The notes: generated by a model from the sequence alone, not told the origin. A DNA stretch of 64,000 nt from Mycolicibacterium litorale (GCA_002007745.1 CP019882.1:2418001-2482000); one strand, 5' to 3'. Shown: positions 17,504-26,183, numbered from the stretch's first letter. Made by a program: numbers and translations.

Positions 17504-18493
17504 ATGGTGCGACGACGCACGAAGCGGTTCGCGGTGATCGCCGCCGCGCTGATCGCGACGTTGCTGCTCGCGGGCTGCGGCGTGACACGCGGCGACGATC
17601 CGTCCGGTCTGCACCGGCTGCGGATGATGGTGCCCAACAGCCCCGGCGGCGGCTACGACCTGACTGCGCGCACGGCTGTGAAGATCATGGAAGACCAGGA
17701 CATCACCGGTCGTGTCGAGGTCTTCAACGTGCTCGGGGCCGGCGGAACGGTCGCGATGGCCCGGCTCATGAACGAGCGGGGTAACGACGACCTGATGATG
17801 ACCATGGGGTTGGGCGTCGTGGGCGCCACCTACACCAACGGCTCCAAGGTCAAGGCTTCCGACGCGACGGCGTTGGCCAGATTGATCGAAGATCCCGGGG
17901 CCATCATCGTGCCGGCCGATTCGCCGTTCACGACGATCGCCGACTTCGTCGCGGCCTGGAAGGACGACCCGTCGAAGATCACCATCGGTGGTGGGTCCTC
18001 CCCGGGCGGGCCCGATCACCTGTTCCCGATGGAACTGGCCAAAGCTGTTGGTGTCGAGCCCAAGCGGGTCAACTTCGTCACCTACGACGGTGGTGGCGAT
18101 CTGCTGACCGCGCTGCTCGGCAAGAAGATCACCGTGGGGACCTCCAGCCCCGGCGAGCTCATCGACCAGATCGAAGCGGGCCAGCTGCGCGTACTCGCGG
18201 TGTCCAGCGAGAAGCGTGTCGAGGGTGTCGACGCGCCCACCCTCACCGAGTCCGGTATCGGCCTGACGTTCGCCAACTGGCGGGGGGTCCTTGCGCCACC
18301 GGGTATTTCGGATACCGCCAAGCAACAAATGGTCAAGGCCCTTGAAGAGATGCACGGCACACAGCAGTGGAAGGACGCGCTGGTCAAAAACGGCTGGACC
18401 GACGCATTCCTGACCGGCGCCGACTTCGAGAAGTTCATCACCGACCAGGACCACCGGGTTTCGTCCACCCTGACCGAATTGGGGCTGCTATGA
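17504..18493 (+). CDS. tctC: Tripartite tricarboxylate transporter, substrate-binding lipoprotein
   Basis: A 329-residue TctC-type solute receptor. The signal peptide ends in lipobox LLLAGCG, so it is anchored outside the membrane. The mature part has the family signature (MVPNSPGGGYDLTARTAVKI, VFNVLGAGGTVAMARL, ITIGGGSSPGGPDHLFPMEL). ATG 17504 follows GAGAGATGGGGA; an upstream in-frame start at 17450 would put 18 residues before the signal peptide. The stop overlaps tctB. Probable ligand: citrate or another tri/dicarboxylate. Confidence 0.92.
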   Translation: MVRRRTKRFAVIAAALIATLLLAGCGVTRGDDPSGLHRLRMMVPNSPGGGYDLTARTAVKIMEDQDITGRVEVFNVLGAGGTVAMARLMNERGNDDLMMTMGLGVVGATYTNGSKVKASDATALARLIEDPGAIIVPADSPFTTIADFVAAWKDDPSKITIGGGSSPGGPDHLFPMELAKAVGVEPKRVNFVTYDGGGDLLTALLGKKITVGTSSPGELIDQIEAGQLRVLAVSSEKRVEGVDAPTLTESGIGLTFANWRGVLAPPGISDTAKQQMVKALEEMHGTQQWKDALVKNGWTDAFLTGADFEKFITDQDHRVSSTLTELGLL

Positions 18494-19011
18494 GCACCGT
18501 CGACGATCGACAGCCGGCGCCGGACACCAAGCCGGACTATGCCCAATACGTCGTGGTCGCGGTATTGGCGGTGGTCGGGGGGTTCCTCGTGTACAGCGCG
18601 GTGACGTTGCCAGCGGGGTTCACCAAGGTCGATCCCGTTGGGCCCAAGCTCTTTCCGATGGTCATCGGGGTAGCGGCGCTGGTGCTGGCGGTCGTCCTGG
18701 CCATCGCGATCCCGCGCGGATCGAAAGGCGAGGCCGACGCCGGTGAGGACATCGACCCGGAATCGCCGGGCGATTGGCGTACCGTCGGGCTGCTGATCGG
18801 GTTGTTCGTCGCGATGATCCTGTTGGTCAACCCGCTGGGGTGGGTCATCATGGGCACGCTGTTCTTCGGCGGTGCCGCAACAATTCTGGGCAGCAGGCAC
18901 TACGTGCGCAACGTCGCCATCGGGCTGGTGCTCTCGCTGGCCAGCTTCTACGCCTTCTACTCCGGGCTCGGGATCCCGCTGCCCGCAGGCATCTTGGACG
19001 GGATTCTGTAA
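18490..19011 (+). CDS. tctB: Tripartite tricarboxylate transporter, small membrane subunit
   Basis: A 173-residue membrane protein of the TctB family with four predicted helices, including YVVVAVLAVVGGFLVYSAVT, FPMVIGVAALVLAVVLAIAI and VGLLIGLFVAMILLVNPLGW. A charged loop (EADAGEDIDPESPGD) separates the two halves. ATG 18490 overlaps the tctC stop by four bases, and tctA begins directly after its stop. It acts with TctA to form the sodium-coupled permease that accepts substrate from TctC. Confidence 0.88.
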   Translation: MSTVDDRQPAPDTKPDYAQYVVVAVLAVVGGFLVYSAVTLPAGFTKVDPVGPKLFPMVIGVAALVLAVVLAIAIPRGSKGEADAGEDIDPESPGDWRTVGLLIGLFVAMILLVNPLGWVIMGTLFFGGAATILGSRHYVRNVAIGLVLSLASFYAFYSGLGIPLPAGILDGIL

Positions 19012-20553
19012 ATGGACAACATCGACTGGCTGATCCAGGGCTTCGAGCAGGCCGCCACCCCGATGAACCTGCTGTACGCCGTGATCGGCGTGCTGCTCGG
19101 GACCGCGGTCGGGGTGCTGCCGGGAATCGGCCCCGCGATGACGGTGGCATTGCTGCTGCCCATCACCTACAACGTCAGCCCGAGCGCGGCCTTCATCATG
19201 TTCGCCGGCATCTTCTACGGCGGAATGTACGGCGGCTCCACCACGTCGATCCTGCTGAACACACCGGGGGAGTCGTCGTCGGTGATCACCGCCATCGAGG
19301 GCAACAAGATGGCCAAGGCGGGCCGCGCCGCGCAGGCGCTGGCGACGGCGGCCATCGGGTCCTTCGTCGCCGGCACGATCGGCACGATGCTGCTGGTGTT
19401 GTTCGCGCCGGCGATCTCGCGGTTCGCCGTCACCCTCGGCGCGCCGTCATATCTGGCGATCATGCTCTTCGCCCTGGTGGCGGTCACCGCGGTGCTGGGC
19501 TCCTCGAAGCTGCGCGGGGCGATCTCGCTGGTGCTCGGCCTGGCGATCGGGGTGGTCGGCATCGACTTCCTCACCGGCCAACCCCGGGCGACGTTCGGCA
19601 TTCCGCAGCTGTCCGACGGTATCGACATCGTGGTGATCGCGGTCGCTGTGTTCGCGCTCGGAGAGGCGCTGTGGGTGGCCGCCCATCTGCGGCGCAGGCC
19701 CGCCGATGTCATCCCGGTGGGCCGGCCCTGGATGGGTCGCGACGATTGGCGACGGTCCTGGAAACCGTGGTTGCGCGGCACGGCGTTCGGGTTTCCGTTC
19801 GGTGCGCTGCCCGCCGGCGGGGCTGAACTACCGACGTTCCTGAGCTACATCACCGAGAAGAAGCTGTCCAAGCATCCCGAGGAGTTCGGCAAGGGCGCGA
19901 TCGAGGGCGTGGCCGGACCCGAGGCAGCCAACAACGCCTCCGCGGCCGGCACCCTGGTGCCGATGCTGTCGCTGGGCCTGCCGACCAACGCTACCGCCGC
20001 GGTCATGCTCACTGCCTTCGTGTCCTACGGAATCCAGCCCGGGCCAACGCTGTTCGACAAGGAACCGCTGCTCATCTGGACACTGGTGGCGAGTCTGTTC
20101 ATCGGCAACTTCCTGCTGCTGGTGCTCAATCTTCCGCTGGCGCCCTTGTGGGCCAAGTTGCTGCGCACCCCCCGGCCCTACCTCTACGCGGGCATCCTGT
20201 TCTTCGCCACCCTCGGGGCGTTCGCGGTGAACGTCCAGCCGCTCGATCTGGCTCTGCTGCTGCTGTTCGGCCTGCTCGGTCTCATGATGCGCCGGTTCGG
20301 ACTTCCGGTGCTGCCGTTGATCATCGGCGTCATCCTGGGCCCGCGTATCGAACGCCAGCTGCGCCAGAGCCTGCAACTCGGAGGCGGCGACTGGGCGAGC
20401 CTGTTCACCGAGCCGGTGGCGGTCGTGACCTACGTGTGCATGGCCGTGCTGCTGATCATCCCGCTGGTGCTGCGGCTGCTGCACCGCGACGAGGAGACCC
20501 TGCTGATCGTCGAGGACGACAGAGACCAGCGAGAGAAGGCGCAAACGTCATGA
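19012..20553 (+). CDS. tctA: Tripartite tricarboxylate transporter, large membrane subunit
   Basis: A 513-residue permease with about twelve membrane segments. Two conserved family motifs are seen: [17 protein letters not shown] near residue 42 and [20 protein letters not shown] near residue 266, followed by [18 protein letters not shown]. The start follows the tctB stop with no gap, and the stop overlaps the UspA gene (ATGA). It is the translocating subunit of the tctCBA system. Confidence 0.93.
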   Translation: MDNIDWLIQGFEQAATPMNLLYAVIGVLLGTAVGVLPGIGPAMTVALLLPITYNVSPSAAFIMFAGIFYGGMYGGSTTSILLNTPGESSSVITAIEGNKMAKAGRAAQALATAAIGSFVAGTIGTMLLVLFAPAISRFAVTLGAPSYLAIMLFALVAVTAVLGSSKLRGAISLVLGLAIGVVGIDFLTGQPRATFGIPQLSDGIDIVVIAVAVFALGEALWVAAHLRRRPADVIPVGRPWMGRDDWRRSWKPWLRGTAFGFPFGALPAGGAELPTFLSYITEKKLSKHPEEFGKGAIEGVAGPEAANNASAAGTLVPMLSLGLPTNATAAVMLTAFVSYGIQPGPTLFDKEPLLIWTLVASLFIGNFLLLVLNLPLAPLWAKLLRTPRPYLYAGILFFATLGAFAVNVQPLDLALLLLFGLLGLMMRRFGLPVLPLIIGVILGPRIERQLRQSLQLGGGDWASLFTEPVAVVTYVCMAVLLIIPLVLRLLHRDEETLLIVEDDRDQREKAQTS

Positions 20554-20936
20554 TTGTCGTGGGATACACCAACGACCAGTACGGCAAGGCGGCGGTGGAG
20601 GCCGGCATCGCCGAGGCTGCCCTGCGCGACACCGACCTGCTGGTGATCAACTCCACCCCCGGGGACTCCTACGTCGACGCGGCCTTTGCTCAGCCCGGGC
20701 AGATACGCGCGATCGAGGAGCGGCTGCGCAATTGCGGTGTGCGCTACGAGCTGTCGCAGCCGGTGGGTGTGTACGCCGCTGACGCGCTGTTGGAGGCGAT
20801 GGAGCGGCCCGAGGCCGAGCTGTTGGTGATCGGTCTCAAGCATCGCAATCCGGTCGGCAAACTGCTACTCGGCAGTGTCGCGCAACAACTACTGATGGAG
20901 TGCCCGAAACCTGTGCTGGCGGTCAAGCCTGGCTGA
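20550..20936 (+). CDS. Universal stress protein (UspA) coupled to tctA
   Basis: A 128-residue single UspA domain. It begins with [19 protein letters not shown] and ends with the nucleotide-binding signature [20 protein letters not shown] then [11 protein letters not shown], matching the G-2x-G-9x-G(S/T) ATP site. ATG 20550 overlaps the tctA stop by four bases, so it is made together with the permease. Usp proteins tied to carboxylate transporters (for example TeaD with a TRAP transporter) tune uptake; a similar role is inferred. Confidence 0.88.
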   Translation: MIVVGYTNDQYGKAAVEAGIAEAALRDTDLLVINSTPGDSYVDAAFAQPGQIRAIEERLRNCGVRYELSQPVGVYAADALLEAMERPEAELLVIGLKHRNPVGKLLLGSVAQQLLMECPKPVLAVKPG

Positions 20937-20945
20937 TCCCGAATA

Positions 20946-21938
20946 ATGGATGTCATGGACATCACCGGAGCGGTCTGGTTCATCACGTGCGCGGTCATAC
21001 TCGGGTTGTTCGTCTTCGATTTCTTCGCCCACGTGCGGGTACCGCACGAGCCCACCTTCAAAGAGTCCGCCATCTGGTCCTCGGTGTACATCGGGTTGGC
21101 CGTGCTGTTCGGATTCGTGGTCTGGTGGCTGTGGGGCGGTGAGTTCGCCGGGGAGTACTTCGCCGGCTATGTCACCGAAAAGGCCTTGTCGGTGGACAAT
21201 TTGTTCGTCTTCACCGTCATCATGGCCTCGTTCGCGGTGCCCCGGGCATTCCAGCAGAAGCTGCTGCTGATCGGCATCGTGATGGCCTTGGTGATGCGGG
21301 CGGGATTTATCGCGGTCGGGGCCGCGGCCATCAGTGCCTTCAGTTGGGTGTTCTACATCTTCGGCCTTTTCCTAGTCCTCACGGCGGTCAAGCTGGCGCG
21401 TGAAGCGGGCCACGAGGAGGAGGTGGAGGAGGAGCGTGACAGCCGCATCATCGCCCTGGTTCGCCGGTTCGTGCCTACCACCGAGACCTACGACGGTGAC
21501 AAATTTGTGACGATTGTGGACGGCAAGCGGGCCGTCACGCCGATGCTGTTGGCGCTCATCGCAATCGGTTTCACCGACGTGCTGTTCGCGTTGGACTCGA
21601 TTCCGGCGATCTACGGTCTGACCGAGGAGCCCTACATCGTGTTCACCGCCAACGCCTTCGCGTTGATGGGATTACGCCAGCTGTACTTCCTGATCGGTGG
21701 TTTGCTGGACCGGTTGGTGTATCTGTCCTACGGGCTGGCCCTGATTTTGGCTTTCATCGGAGTCAAACTGGTCCTGCACGCGTTGCACGAGAACACCCTG
21801 CCGTTCGTCAACGGCGGCGAGCACGTCGCCGTGCCCGTCATCTCGACCGGCATGTCGATCGGGGTGATCGCGGTGGTGCTGGTGGTCACGACCGTGGCGA
21901 GCCTGATCAAGACCAGGGGACAGGCCAAGCTGAGCTAG
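20946..21938 (+). CDS. TerC/Alx-family membrane protein
   Basis: A 330-residue TerC-family protein with about nine membrane segments. The motifs EKALSVDNLFVFTVIM and FTDVLFALDSIPAI carry acidic residues in the membrane typical of this family of metal (Mn2+) exporters or redox-linked transporters. A charged cytoplasmic loop (GHEEEVEEERDSR) lies mid-protein. It starts 9 bases after the usp gene and may share its transcript. The stop overlaps the convergent LysR gene by four bases. Confidence 0.88.
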   Translation: MDVMDITGAVWFITCAVILGLFVFDFFAHVRVPHEPTFKESAIWSSVYIGLAVLFGFVVWWLWGGEFAGEYFAGYVTEKALSVDNLFVFTVIMASFAVPRAFQQKLLLIGIVMALVMRAGFIAVGAAAISAFSWVFYIFGLFLVLTAVKLAREAGHEEEVEEERDSRIIALVRRFVPTTETYDGDKFVTIVDGKRAVTPMLLALIAIGFTDVLFALDSIPAIYGLTEEPYIVFTANAFALMGLRQLYFLIGGLLDRLVYLSYGLALILAFIGVKLVLHALHENTLPFVNGGEHVAVPVISTGMSIGVIAVVLVVTTVASLIKTRGQAKLS

Positions 21939-22843
21939 AGCGCCTCCCGTACGCATTGCCGAAGCCAGCGATGCGCACCGTCGGCGTCGTGGCGGGGATG
22001 CCACGCCATGCTGATCGTCAACGGCGGCAGGTCGAGCGGGATCGAAAAGCTGGTGAGGTTCAGCGCTTCTATCGCGTAGCTCCCCAGCCCGGCCGGCATC
22101 ATCGCGACGAGGTCGCTACCGCGGACGAGGAACAGGCCGCCTGCGGGAGTGGGGGCGCACACCGCGACGCGTCGTTGCAGACCGTGCTCGGCGAGCAGTT
22201 CGTCAACCGGGCCGCGGAGCCGCCCCCGGCGCGAAAACACGACATGCTCGGCGTCGGCGAATCGTTTGACGGTGACGCGTCGCTTCGGGAGTGGATGCCC
22301 TGCACGCACGACGCCGATCATTCGATCGGTCACCAGATCTTCGACCCGGATCTCCGGGTCGAGATGGCTTGTCTGGCCGACTTCGAGGTCCACGCTGCCG
22401 TCCCGCAGCGAGTGGGTGTCCTCATGGCTCTCGCCGACGAACCGCACGACCACGTCCGGCGCTTCGGCTCGCACTCGTACCAGCAACCGCTCGGCGAGCG
22501 TACCGAGCATGCCGATGTCGCCGATCTGCAGCGAGAACGTGCGCGACAACCGACGCGGTTCGACCGCCTCGGATGGCGCGAAAAGCGCTCGGGCGCGCTC
22601 GATCACGTCGTGAACGTCGGCCTGCATCGCCAGCGCCCGAGGCGTGGGCACCATCTGGCGGCCGGCCCGCACCAGCACGGGATCGTCCAGCCTGCGGCGT
22701 AACCGAGCCAGCGTGCGGCTCATCGCCGGCGCCGACGTATGGAGCCGCTCGGCGGCCAGGCCGACGCTGCGCAGCTCGAGTAGGGCGTCGAGTGCCTGCA
22801 GCAGGTTCATGTCCAGGTCGTGAGTGGATTCCATCTCAGACAA
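21935..22843 (-). CDS. LysR-family transcriptional regulator
   Basis: A 302-residue LysR regulator: winged helix MNLLQALDALLELRSVGLAA then SAPAMSRTLARLRRRLDDPV, then the effector domain. ATG 22843 places the HTH 12 residues in; ATG 22810 is an alternative. It is divergent from an O-methyltransferase gene 83 bases away with a palindrome between them, the usual layout for a LysR regulator and its target. Inducer unknown. Confidence 0.9.
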   Translation of the reverse strand: MSEMESTHDLDMNLLQALDALLELRSVGLAAERLHTSAPAMSRTLARLRRRLDDPVLVRAGRQMVPTPRALAMQADVHDVIERARALFAPSEAVEPRRLSRTFSLQIGDIGMLGTLAERLLVRVRAEAPDVVVRFVGESHEDTHSLRDGSVDLEVGQTSHLDPEIRVEDLVTDRMIGVVRAGHPLPKRRVTVKRFADAEHVVFSRRGRLRGPVDELLAEHGLQRRVAVCAPTPAGGLFLVRGSDLVAMMPAGLGSYAIEALNLTSFSIPLDLPPLTISMAWHPRHDADGAHRWLRQCVREAL

Positions 22844-22881
22844 TCATGACCTATCAATGATGCACTGGAAGCAATCCATAA

Positions 22882-22896
22882 CCAAGGATACCTTGG
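22882..22896. promoter_or_regulatory. Palindrome between LysR and O-methyltransferase genes
   Basis: CCAAGG-ATA-CCTTGG, a perfect six-base inverted repeat with a three-base centre, lies 30 bases before the methyltransferase start. It could be the LysR binding site or a promoter-overlapping operator. The rest of the 83-base gap is AT-richer than the surroundings. Confidence 0.4.
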
Positions 22897-22926
22897 GGGC
22901 ATCACGCCGATTGGAAGGAACCCGCT

Positions 22927-23595
22927 ATGACCAATTCCTTGACCTCTACTCCGGTTTCTGTTGTCCTGCAGCGACTTCTGTCGCACGAACTGGCCAGTGA
23001 CGAGGCCGCCATCGCGGCAGTACTCGACTCGCCGCGCTCGCCCTGGGAGCTCGAGGCTGACCAGCGCGCCGAGATGTTCAAGGACGTCTACATGTCCGTA
23101 TCACGGCTGGGCGGACAGCTGCTCTACCTGCTGGCCCGAGCGGCCGGCGCCCGCAACGTCGTCGAGTACGGGACGTCGTTCGGGGTGTCCACGATCCATC
23201 TCGCGAGTGCCGTCCGCGACAACGGCGGCGGCACGGTCATCACCACCGAACTGCAGGAGGACAAGGCCGATACCGCCTTGGCCAACTTCTCCGAGGCCGG
23301 TGTCGCCGATCTGATCGAACTGCGCCGCGGCGACGCTCGCGAAACACTGGCGGAGGTGCCATGCGTGCCCGACCTGGTGTTGTTGGACGGCTGGCCTGAC
23401 CTGGCGATCGATGTCCTGCGGGTGCTCGAACCGAATCTGCGCGCCGGCACCCTGATCCTGATCGATGACGTGACCGCCGACTTCGGCCGCGACGTCCACG
23501 GGCCGCTGCTGGCCTACCTGCGCGACCAGGCCAACGGCTACGCGACGATGACATTGCCGATCGCCGACGGTATTCAGGTCGCCGTCCGGCTGTAG
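22927..23595 (+). CDS. Class I SAM-dependent O-methyltransferase
   Basis: A 222-residue methyltransferase of the catechol/caffeoyl-CoA O-methyltransferase type. The SAM motif is VVEYGTSFGVSTIHLASAV at about residue 77; the acidic ribose-binding residue follows in TVITTELQEDKA, and DLVLLDGWPD plus LILIDDVTADFGRD carry the metal-binding-type acidic residues. GGAAGGAACC precedes ATG 22927. Probable target is a small aromatic or similar molecule; control by the divergent LysR gene is inferred. Confidence 0.85.
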   Translation: MTNSLTSTPVSVVLQRLLSHELASDEAAIAAVLDSPRSPWELEADQRAEMFKDVYMSVSRLGGQLLYLLARAAGARNVVEYGTSFGVSTIHLASAVRDNGGGTVITTELQEDKADTALANFSEAGVADLIELRRGDARETLAEVPCVPDLVLLDGWPDLAIDVLRVLEPNLRAGTLILIDDVTADFGRDVHGPLLAYLRDQANGYATMTLPIADGIQVAVRL

Positions 23596-23636
23596 AAGGC
23601 GAGATTCCGCCACTTGACCCGCAACGAGTGCCGGGA

Positions 23637-24866
23637 TTACTTCAAGCTCTCGAGCCTGGCGCGCAACAGCTGTGCAAGGCGCTCAGTCTGCGGGTCGTCG
23701 AAACCTATCTCGTCGCATCTATCCGGCCACGACGTCGCGGCGTCGATGATCGCGTCGATCATGTTCGCCGTCGCACGGGGCCGAATACCGAGCCATATGC
23801 CAGCCTCGACGAAATTGCTTCGGGTCAGACGATTTGCGCAACCGTACAGGTTCAGCGCCATGGGATCGCTCCAACCGGCGTACGGCTGTGTGCATAGTAA
23901 GTCGTACGCAGGAGTTGGCTGCCACACGCCATCCGGGTTGTAGATCGACAGGTTCTTCCCGTGTAGATCGCCGTTCCCAATAAGCCAGCTGAAGACGACA
24001 ACTTTCAGCAACTCCGCAAGCGTTGTCACGCGCGATCCGCCGCCACGTCCGCAGGCGTCGGCAAGCGCCGTCAGTGCAGTCTCTGTCTTGATTCGGTACT
24101 TCGACGCCGGATAGAGGTCAGCCACCTGGCACGCGTCTTCTTGTGGAATGCGTTGCTGGCCAATTCGATCGAATCGATTCACCAACAAGGCGCTGCGCCC
24201 GTGTGCATCGTGGAGAAGGGTTGTCTTGGCGGCGCGCAGTCCACACGCCGACGCCATCCGCATGAAGAAGTGCTCGTTCTCGACGAGGAGCGGGTAGCCC
24301 ACGGGGTTCAGCTTGAGAAGTGCGGGGCCTGTGCGAGTGCGAGTCGGAGTCGACATCATGGCGGCACTGACCTTGGGTTGGACTCCTGCCAAACCGACGG
24401 GGTCGGCCTCGACGGAACCTGTCAGCTTCGCAAAGACCGCGTGAAAGTCGTTGTCTCGCTGCGGCTCGAACAGCGGCAGCGGTTGAACGGGTTCCACGCC
24501 GGTGGGGAACACTCGAATGTTGCCAATAGTGTCCGCGCCGATTGCGAGCAGCAACGTCAGATGGTCGTCCGCCGACGTCTTCGTCGAGCTGGTGACTACA
24601 CCGAGGCGAACGCCTTCAGGTAAGAGTCCAGCGAAAAAGGGCGGAACCGCACCGCCCGTGGTGACCACCGGGTATTCGCCTGATCGAAGCAATGACCAGG
24701 AAACCGATCGATCTCGTACGCGGCCGCCTTCCTCTGTTTCTTCGTGCAGGTAATCAAAGCTGACAGCGTCTCCGGGCGCGCGAGTCAAGTGAGCGGCGAG
24801 TCTCTGGCCGATATAGACGTCGGCTTCGGTGACTTCGCGTAGGTCGAGGCCGGTAGACCTTGTCAT
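23637..24866 (-). CDS. hipA: HipA-family kinase toxin
   Basis: A 409-residue HipA-type Ser/Thr kinase; known members phosphorylate glutamyl-tRNA synthetase and cause growth arrest. It has a HipA N-terminal domain (SWSLLRSGEYPVVTTGGAVP then FFAGLLPEG), the loop GLAGVQPKVSA, the catalytic motif IGNGDLHGKNLSIY and the metal-binding DLLCTQPY. ATG 24866 overlaps the hipB stop by four bases, so antitoxin is translated first. Base composition is visibly less GC-rich than the neighbours, suggesting acquisition by transfer. Confidence 0.9.
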   Translation of the reverse strand: MTRSTGLDLREVTEADVYIGQRLAAHLTRAPGDAVSFDYLHEETEEGGRVRDRSVSWSLLRSGEYPVVTTGGAVPPFFAGLLPEGVRLGVVTSSTKTSADDHLTLLLAIGADTIGNIRVFPTGVEPVQPLPLFEPQRDNDFHAVFAKLTGSVEADPVGLAGVQPKVSAAMMSTPTRTRTGPALLKLNPVGYPLLVENEHFFMRMASACGLRAAKTTLLHDAHGRSALLVNRFDRIGQQRIPQEDACQVADLYPASKYRIKTETALTALADACGRGGGSRVTTLAELLKVVVFSWLIGNGDLHGKNLSIYNPDGVWQPTPAYDLLCTQPYAGWSDPMALNLYGCANRLTRSNFVEAGIWLGIRPRATANMIDAIIDAATSWPDRCDEIGFDDPQTERLAQLLRARLESLK

Positions 24867-25114
24867 TCAGCTACCGAGCTCACATTGAGCCGTAGTCCGA
24901 GGACGTTCGCGATCTCAAGGACGGAGCCGAGCTTGGTTGAACCCGTCCCCGCTTCCAGGGTCTGGACGCTGTAGCGAGAGACTCCGGCCAAGTCGGCCAG
25001 CGTTTCCTGGGTGAGCCGCAGTGCGAGTCTCCGCTCTATGAATGCTTGGCTTATGCTTGCTATTTCAGGCATAAGGCCGTCGCGCTGCGGATTGGTGCGT
25101 CTCGGCGGTGCCAC
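24863..25114 (-). CDS. hipB: HipB-family antitoxin, Xre-type repressor
   Basis: An 83-residue antitoxin with an Xre helix-turn-helix (LRLTQETLADLAGVSRYSVQ). I choose GTG 25114 because AAGGAGA lies three bases upstream. ATG 25072 would lose the first 14 residues and ATG 25144 would start inside an operator; neither has a ribosome site. HipB should bind HipA and repress the operon through the CTTATGC-N12-GCATAAG sites around its start. One of these sites (25050-25075) lies inside the coding sequence. Confidence 0.85.
   Translation of the reverse strand: MAPPRRTNPQRDGLMPEIASISQAFIERRLALRLTQETLADLAGVSRYSVQTLEAGTGSTKLGSVLEIANVLGLRLNVSSVAE
25050..25075. promoter_or_regulatory. hipBA operator O1, inside hipB
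   Basis: CTTATGC (25050-25056), 12 bases, GCATAAG (25069-25075): a perfect seven-base inverted repeat, the same as the upstream operator at 25122. It lies about 40 bases into hipB. Repressor bound here could block elongation or loop with the upstream sites. Confidence 0.7.
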
Positions 25115-25121
25115 AGTTCTC

Positions 25122-25147
25122 CTTATGCCTGATAAATCATGCATAAG
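25122..25147. promoter_or_regulatory. hipBA operator O2
   Basis: CTTATGC-N12-GCATAAG with perfect seven-base arms. It begins just downstream of the predicted -10 (25150-25155, minus strand) and reaches into the hipB Shine-Dalgarno (25118-25124), so a bound repressor would cover the transcription start. Confidence 0.75.
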
Positions 25148-25149
25148 CC

Positions 25150-25178
25150 AGAATGGGGCTTTCGCAAGGCGCCGTCAA
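25150..25178 (-). promoter_or_regulatory. Predicted hipBA promoter
   Basis: On the minus strand TTGACG (25178-25173) is followed after 17 bases by CATTCT (25155-25150), a good sigma-70-type spacing. Transcription would start near 25143, inside operator O2, and run into hipB at 25114. The -35 lies next to operator O3. Confidence 0.55.
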
Positions 25179-25181
25179 GCC

Positions 25182-25207
25182 GTTATGTCTGATTTTTCAT
25201 GCATAAG
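25182..25207. promoter_or_regulatory. hipBA operator O3
   Basis: GTTATGT-N12-GCATAAG, the same 7-12-7 layout as O1 and O2 with two changed bases in the left arm. It lies directly upstream of the predicted -35. The operator starts are 72 and 60 bases apart, whole or near-whole helical turns. Confidence 0.65.
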
Positions 25208-25319
25208 AGTCAAGGATGAGTGGCTTGTGGTTGGACCAGTGCAGTCGTGACGCGCCGATTCTTCCTCGATGTGTGATCGCAGACACCCCGTCGTCGACGG
25301 AGGGGGCCAAGTCAAAAAG

Positions 25320-25404
25320 TGTCCGAGGGGGACTTGAACCCCCACGCCCGTTAATAGGGCACTAGCACCTCAAGCTAGCGCGTCTGCCATTCCGCCACTC
25401 GGAC
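25320..25404 (-). tRNA. tRNA-Leu (GAG)
   Basis: An 85-base class II tRNA on the minus strand. The acceptor stem pairs GTCCGAG (25404-25398) with CTCGGAC, with discriminator A at 25320; the anticodon arm is CTAGC-TTGAGGT-GCTAG with anticodon GAG; a variable arm GCCC-TATTAAC-GGGC and a T-arm GGGGG-TTCAAGT-CCCCC are present. The CCA is not encoded. Its 3' end faces the hipBA locus, and conserved mycobacterial gene order begins on the other side. Confidence 0.96.
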
Positions 25405-25475
25405 ATCGCCCCGGAACCAGCCCGGGGCAGCTAAGGCTAACGGATCGAGCACCGCAGCCCCAAACCAGCCGTCGA

Positions 25476-26183
25476 TCAGGCCGAGGGCAGCCGCTGGGCG
25501 ATCTGGCTGGCGATCAGACTTGCCGCCGCCGTCGGCCCGTCCAGGCTGCACGCTTCGACATCCACCGCGACATTGCTGTGCACGGTCAGCGCGCGCTGAC
25601 AGGCCCACTGCTGCGGGCTGCGCTGGACCCGCGACACCGCCAATACGTCGTGATCGGTGCTGGTCTTGCCCACCGACCACACCTGATCCGGCCCGATCGG
25701 CTGGGCATAGTTCAGCTGGCGATCCGAGCAGCCGGCCCAGCTGCGCTGGGACGCCGCGAAGAAGTCGGTGGCCGCCTGGGCGGTGGGGAACAGCGCCACC
25801 GCCTGCACGGCGTAATGCGACCATTGCGGTGCCGTCGGCGGATCCCGCAGTACCTGGCCGTGGATGGCGGTGGACCCGCTGGTGGCGTAGACGCCCTGCT
25901 GCGCCGCACCGGCGATGGCCAGGCAGTTCACGTCGGCGAAGTGGGCACTGTCGTTCCAGGCCTTGGTGACATCGGTGGTGACCACCACGTCGTCGCTGGA
26001 CAGCGCCGACCCGATATCCGGGGCCGTCAGCAGCAGCGTCGGCAAGGTGTCCGCGGTGGCCAGCGGTGTCCGGTCGGCGGGCATCGCACTGCCCGCCGTG
26101 GTGGCCGTGCAGCCGCTGACCGCCAGGCACAGCGCGGCCGCGATCGCGGGGAGGCGGAAGGTCACCGGTAAATCAAACCCCAT
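25476..26183 (-). CDS. Sensor-domain (PknH extracellular-like) lipoprotein
   Basis: A 235-residue exported lipoprotein with signal peptide (LPAIAAALCLAVSGC) and lipobox cysteine near residue 25. The mature part resembles the PknH extracellular sensor domain found in many mycobacterial lipoproteins: paired cysteines (NCLAIAG, AGCSDRQ, ACQRALTV, EACSLDG) and the stretch VALFPTAQAATDFFAAS then WAGC. ATG 26183 is divergent from the M20 peptidase gene. Ligand unknown. Confidence 0.83.
   Translation of the reverse strand: MGFDLPVTFRLPAIAAALCLAVSGCTATTAGSAMPADRTPLATADTLPTLLLTAPDIGSALSSDDVVVTTDVTKAWNDSAHFADVNCLAIAGAAQQGVYATSGSTAIHGQVLRDPPTAPQWSHYAVQAVALFPTAQAATDFFAASQRSWAGCSDRQLNYAQPIGPDQVWSVGKTSTDHDVLAVSRVQRSPQQWACQRALTVHSNVAVDVEACSLDGPTAAASLIASQIAQRLPSA

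Noticed and set aside
17432..18454. A 340-codon minus-strand frame across tctC
   Set aside because: tctC has a signal peptide, lipobox and family motifs on the other strand.
25320..25404. An att duplication of the tRNA-Leu 3' end inside the window
   Set aside because: I did not notice a second copy of the T-arm and acceptor sequence; any partner site would have to lie outside the window.
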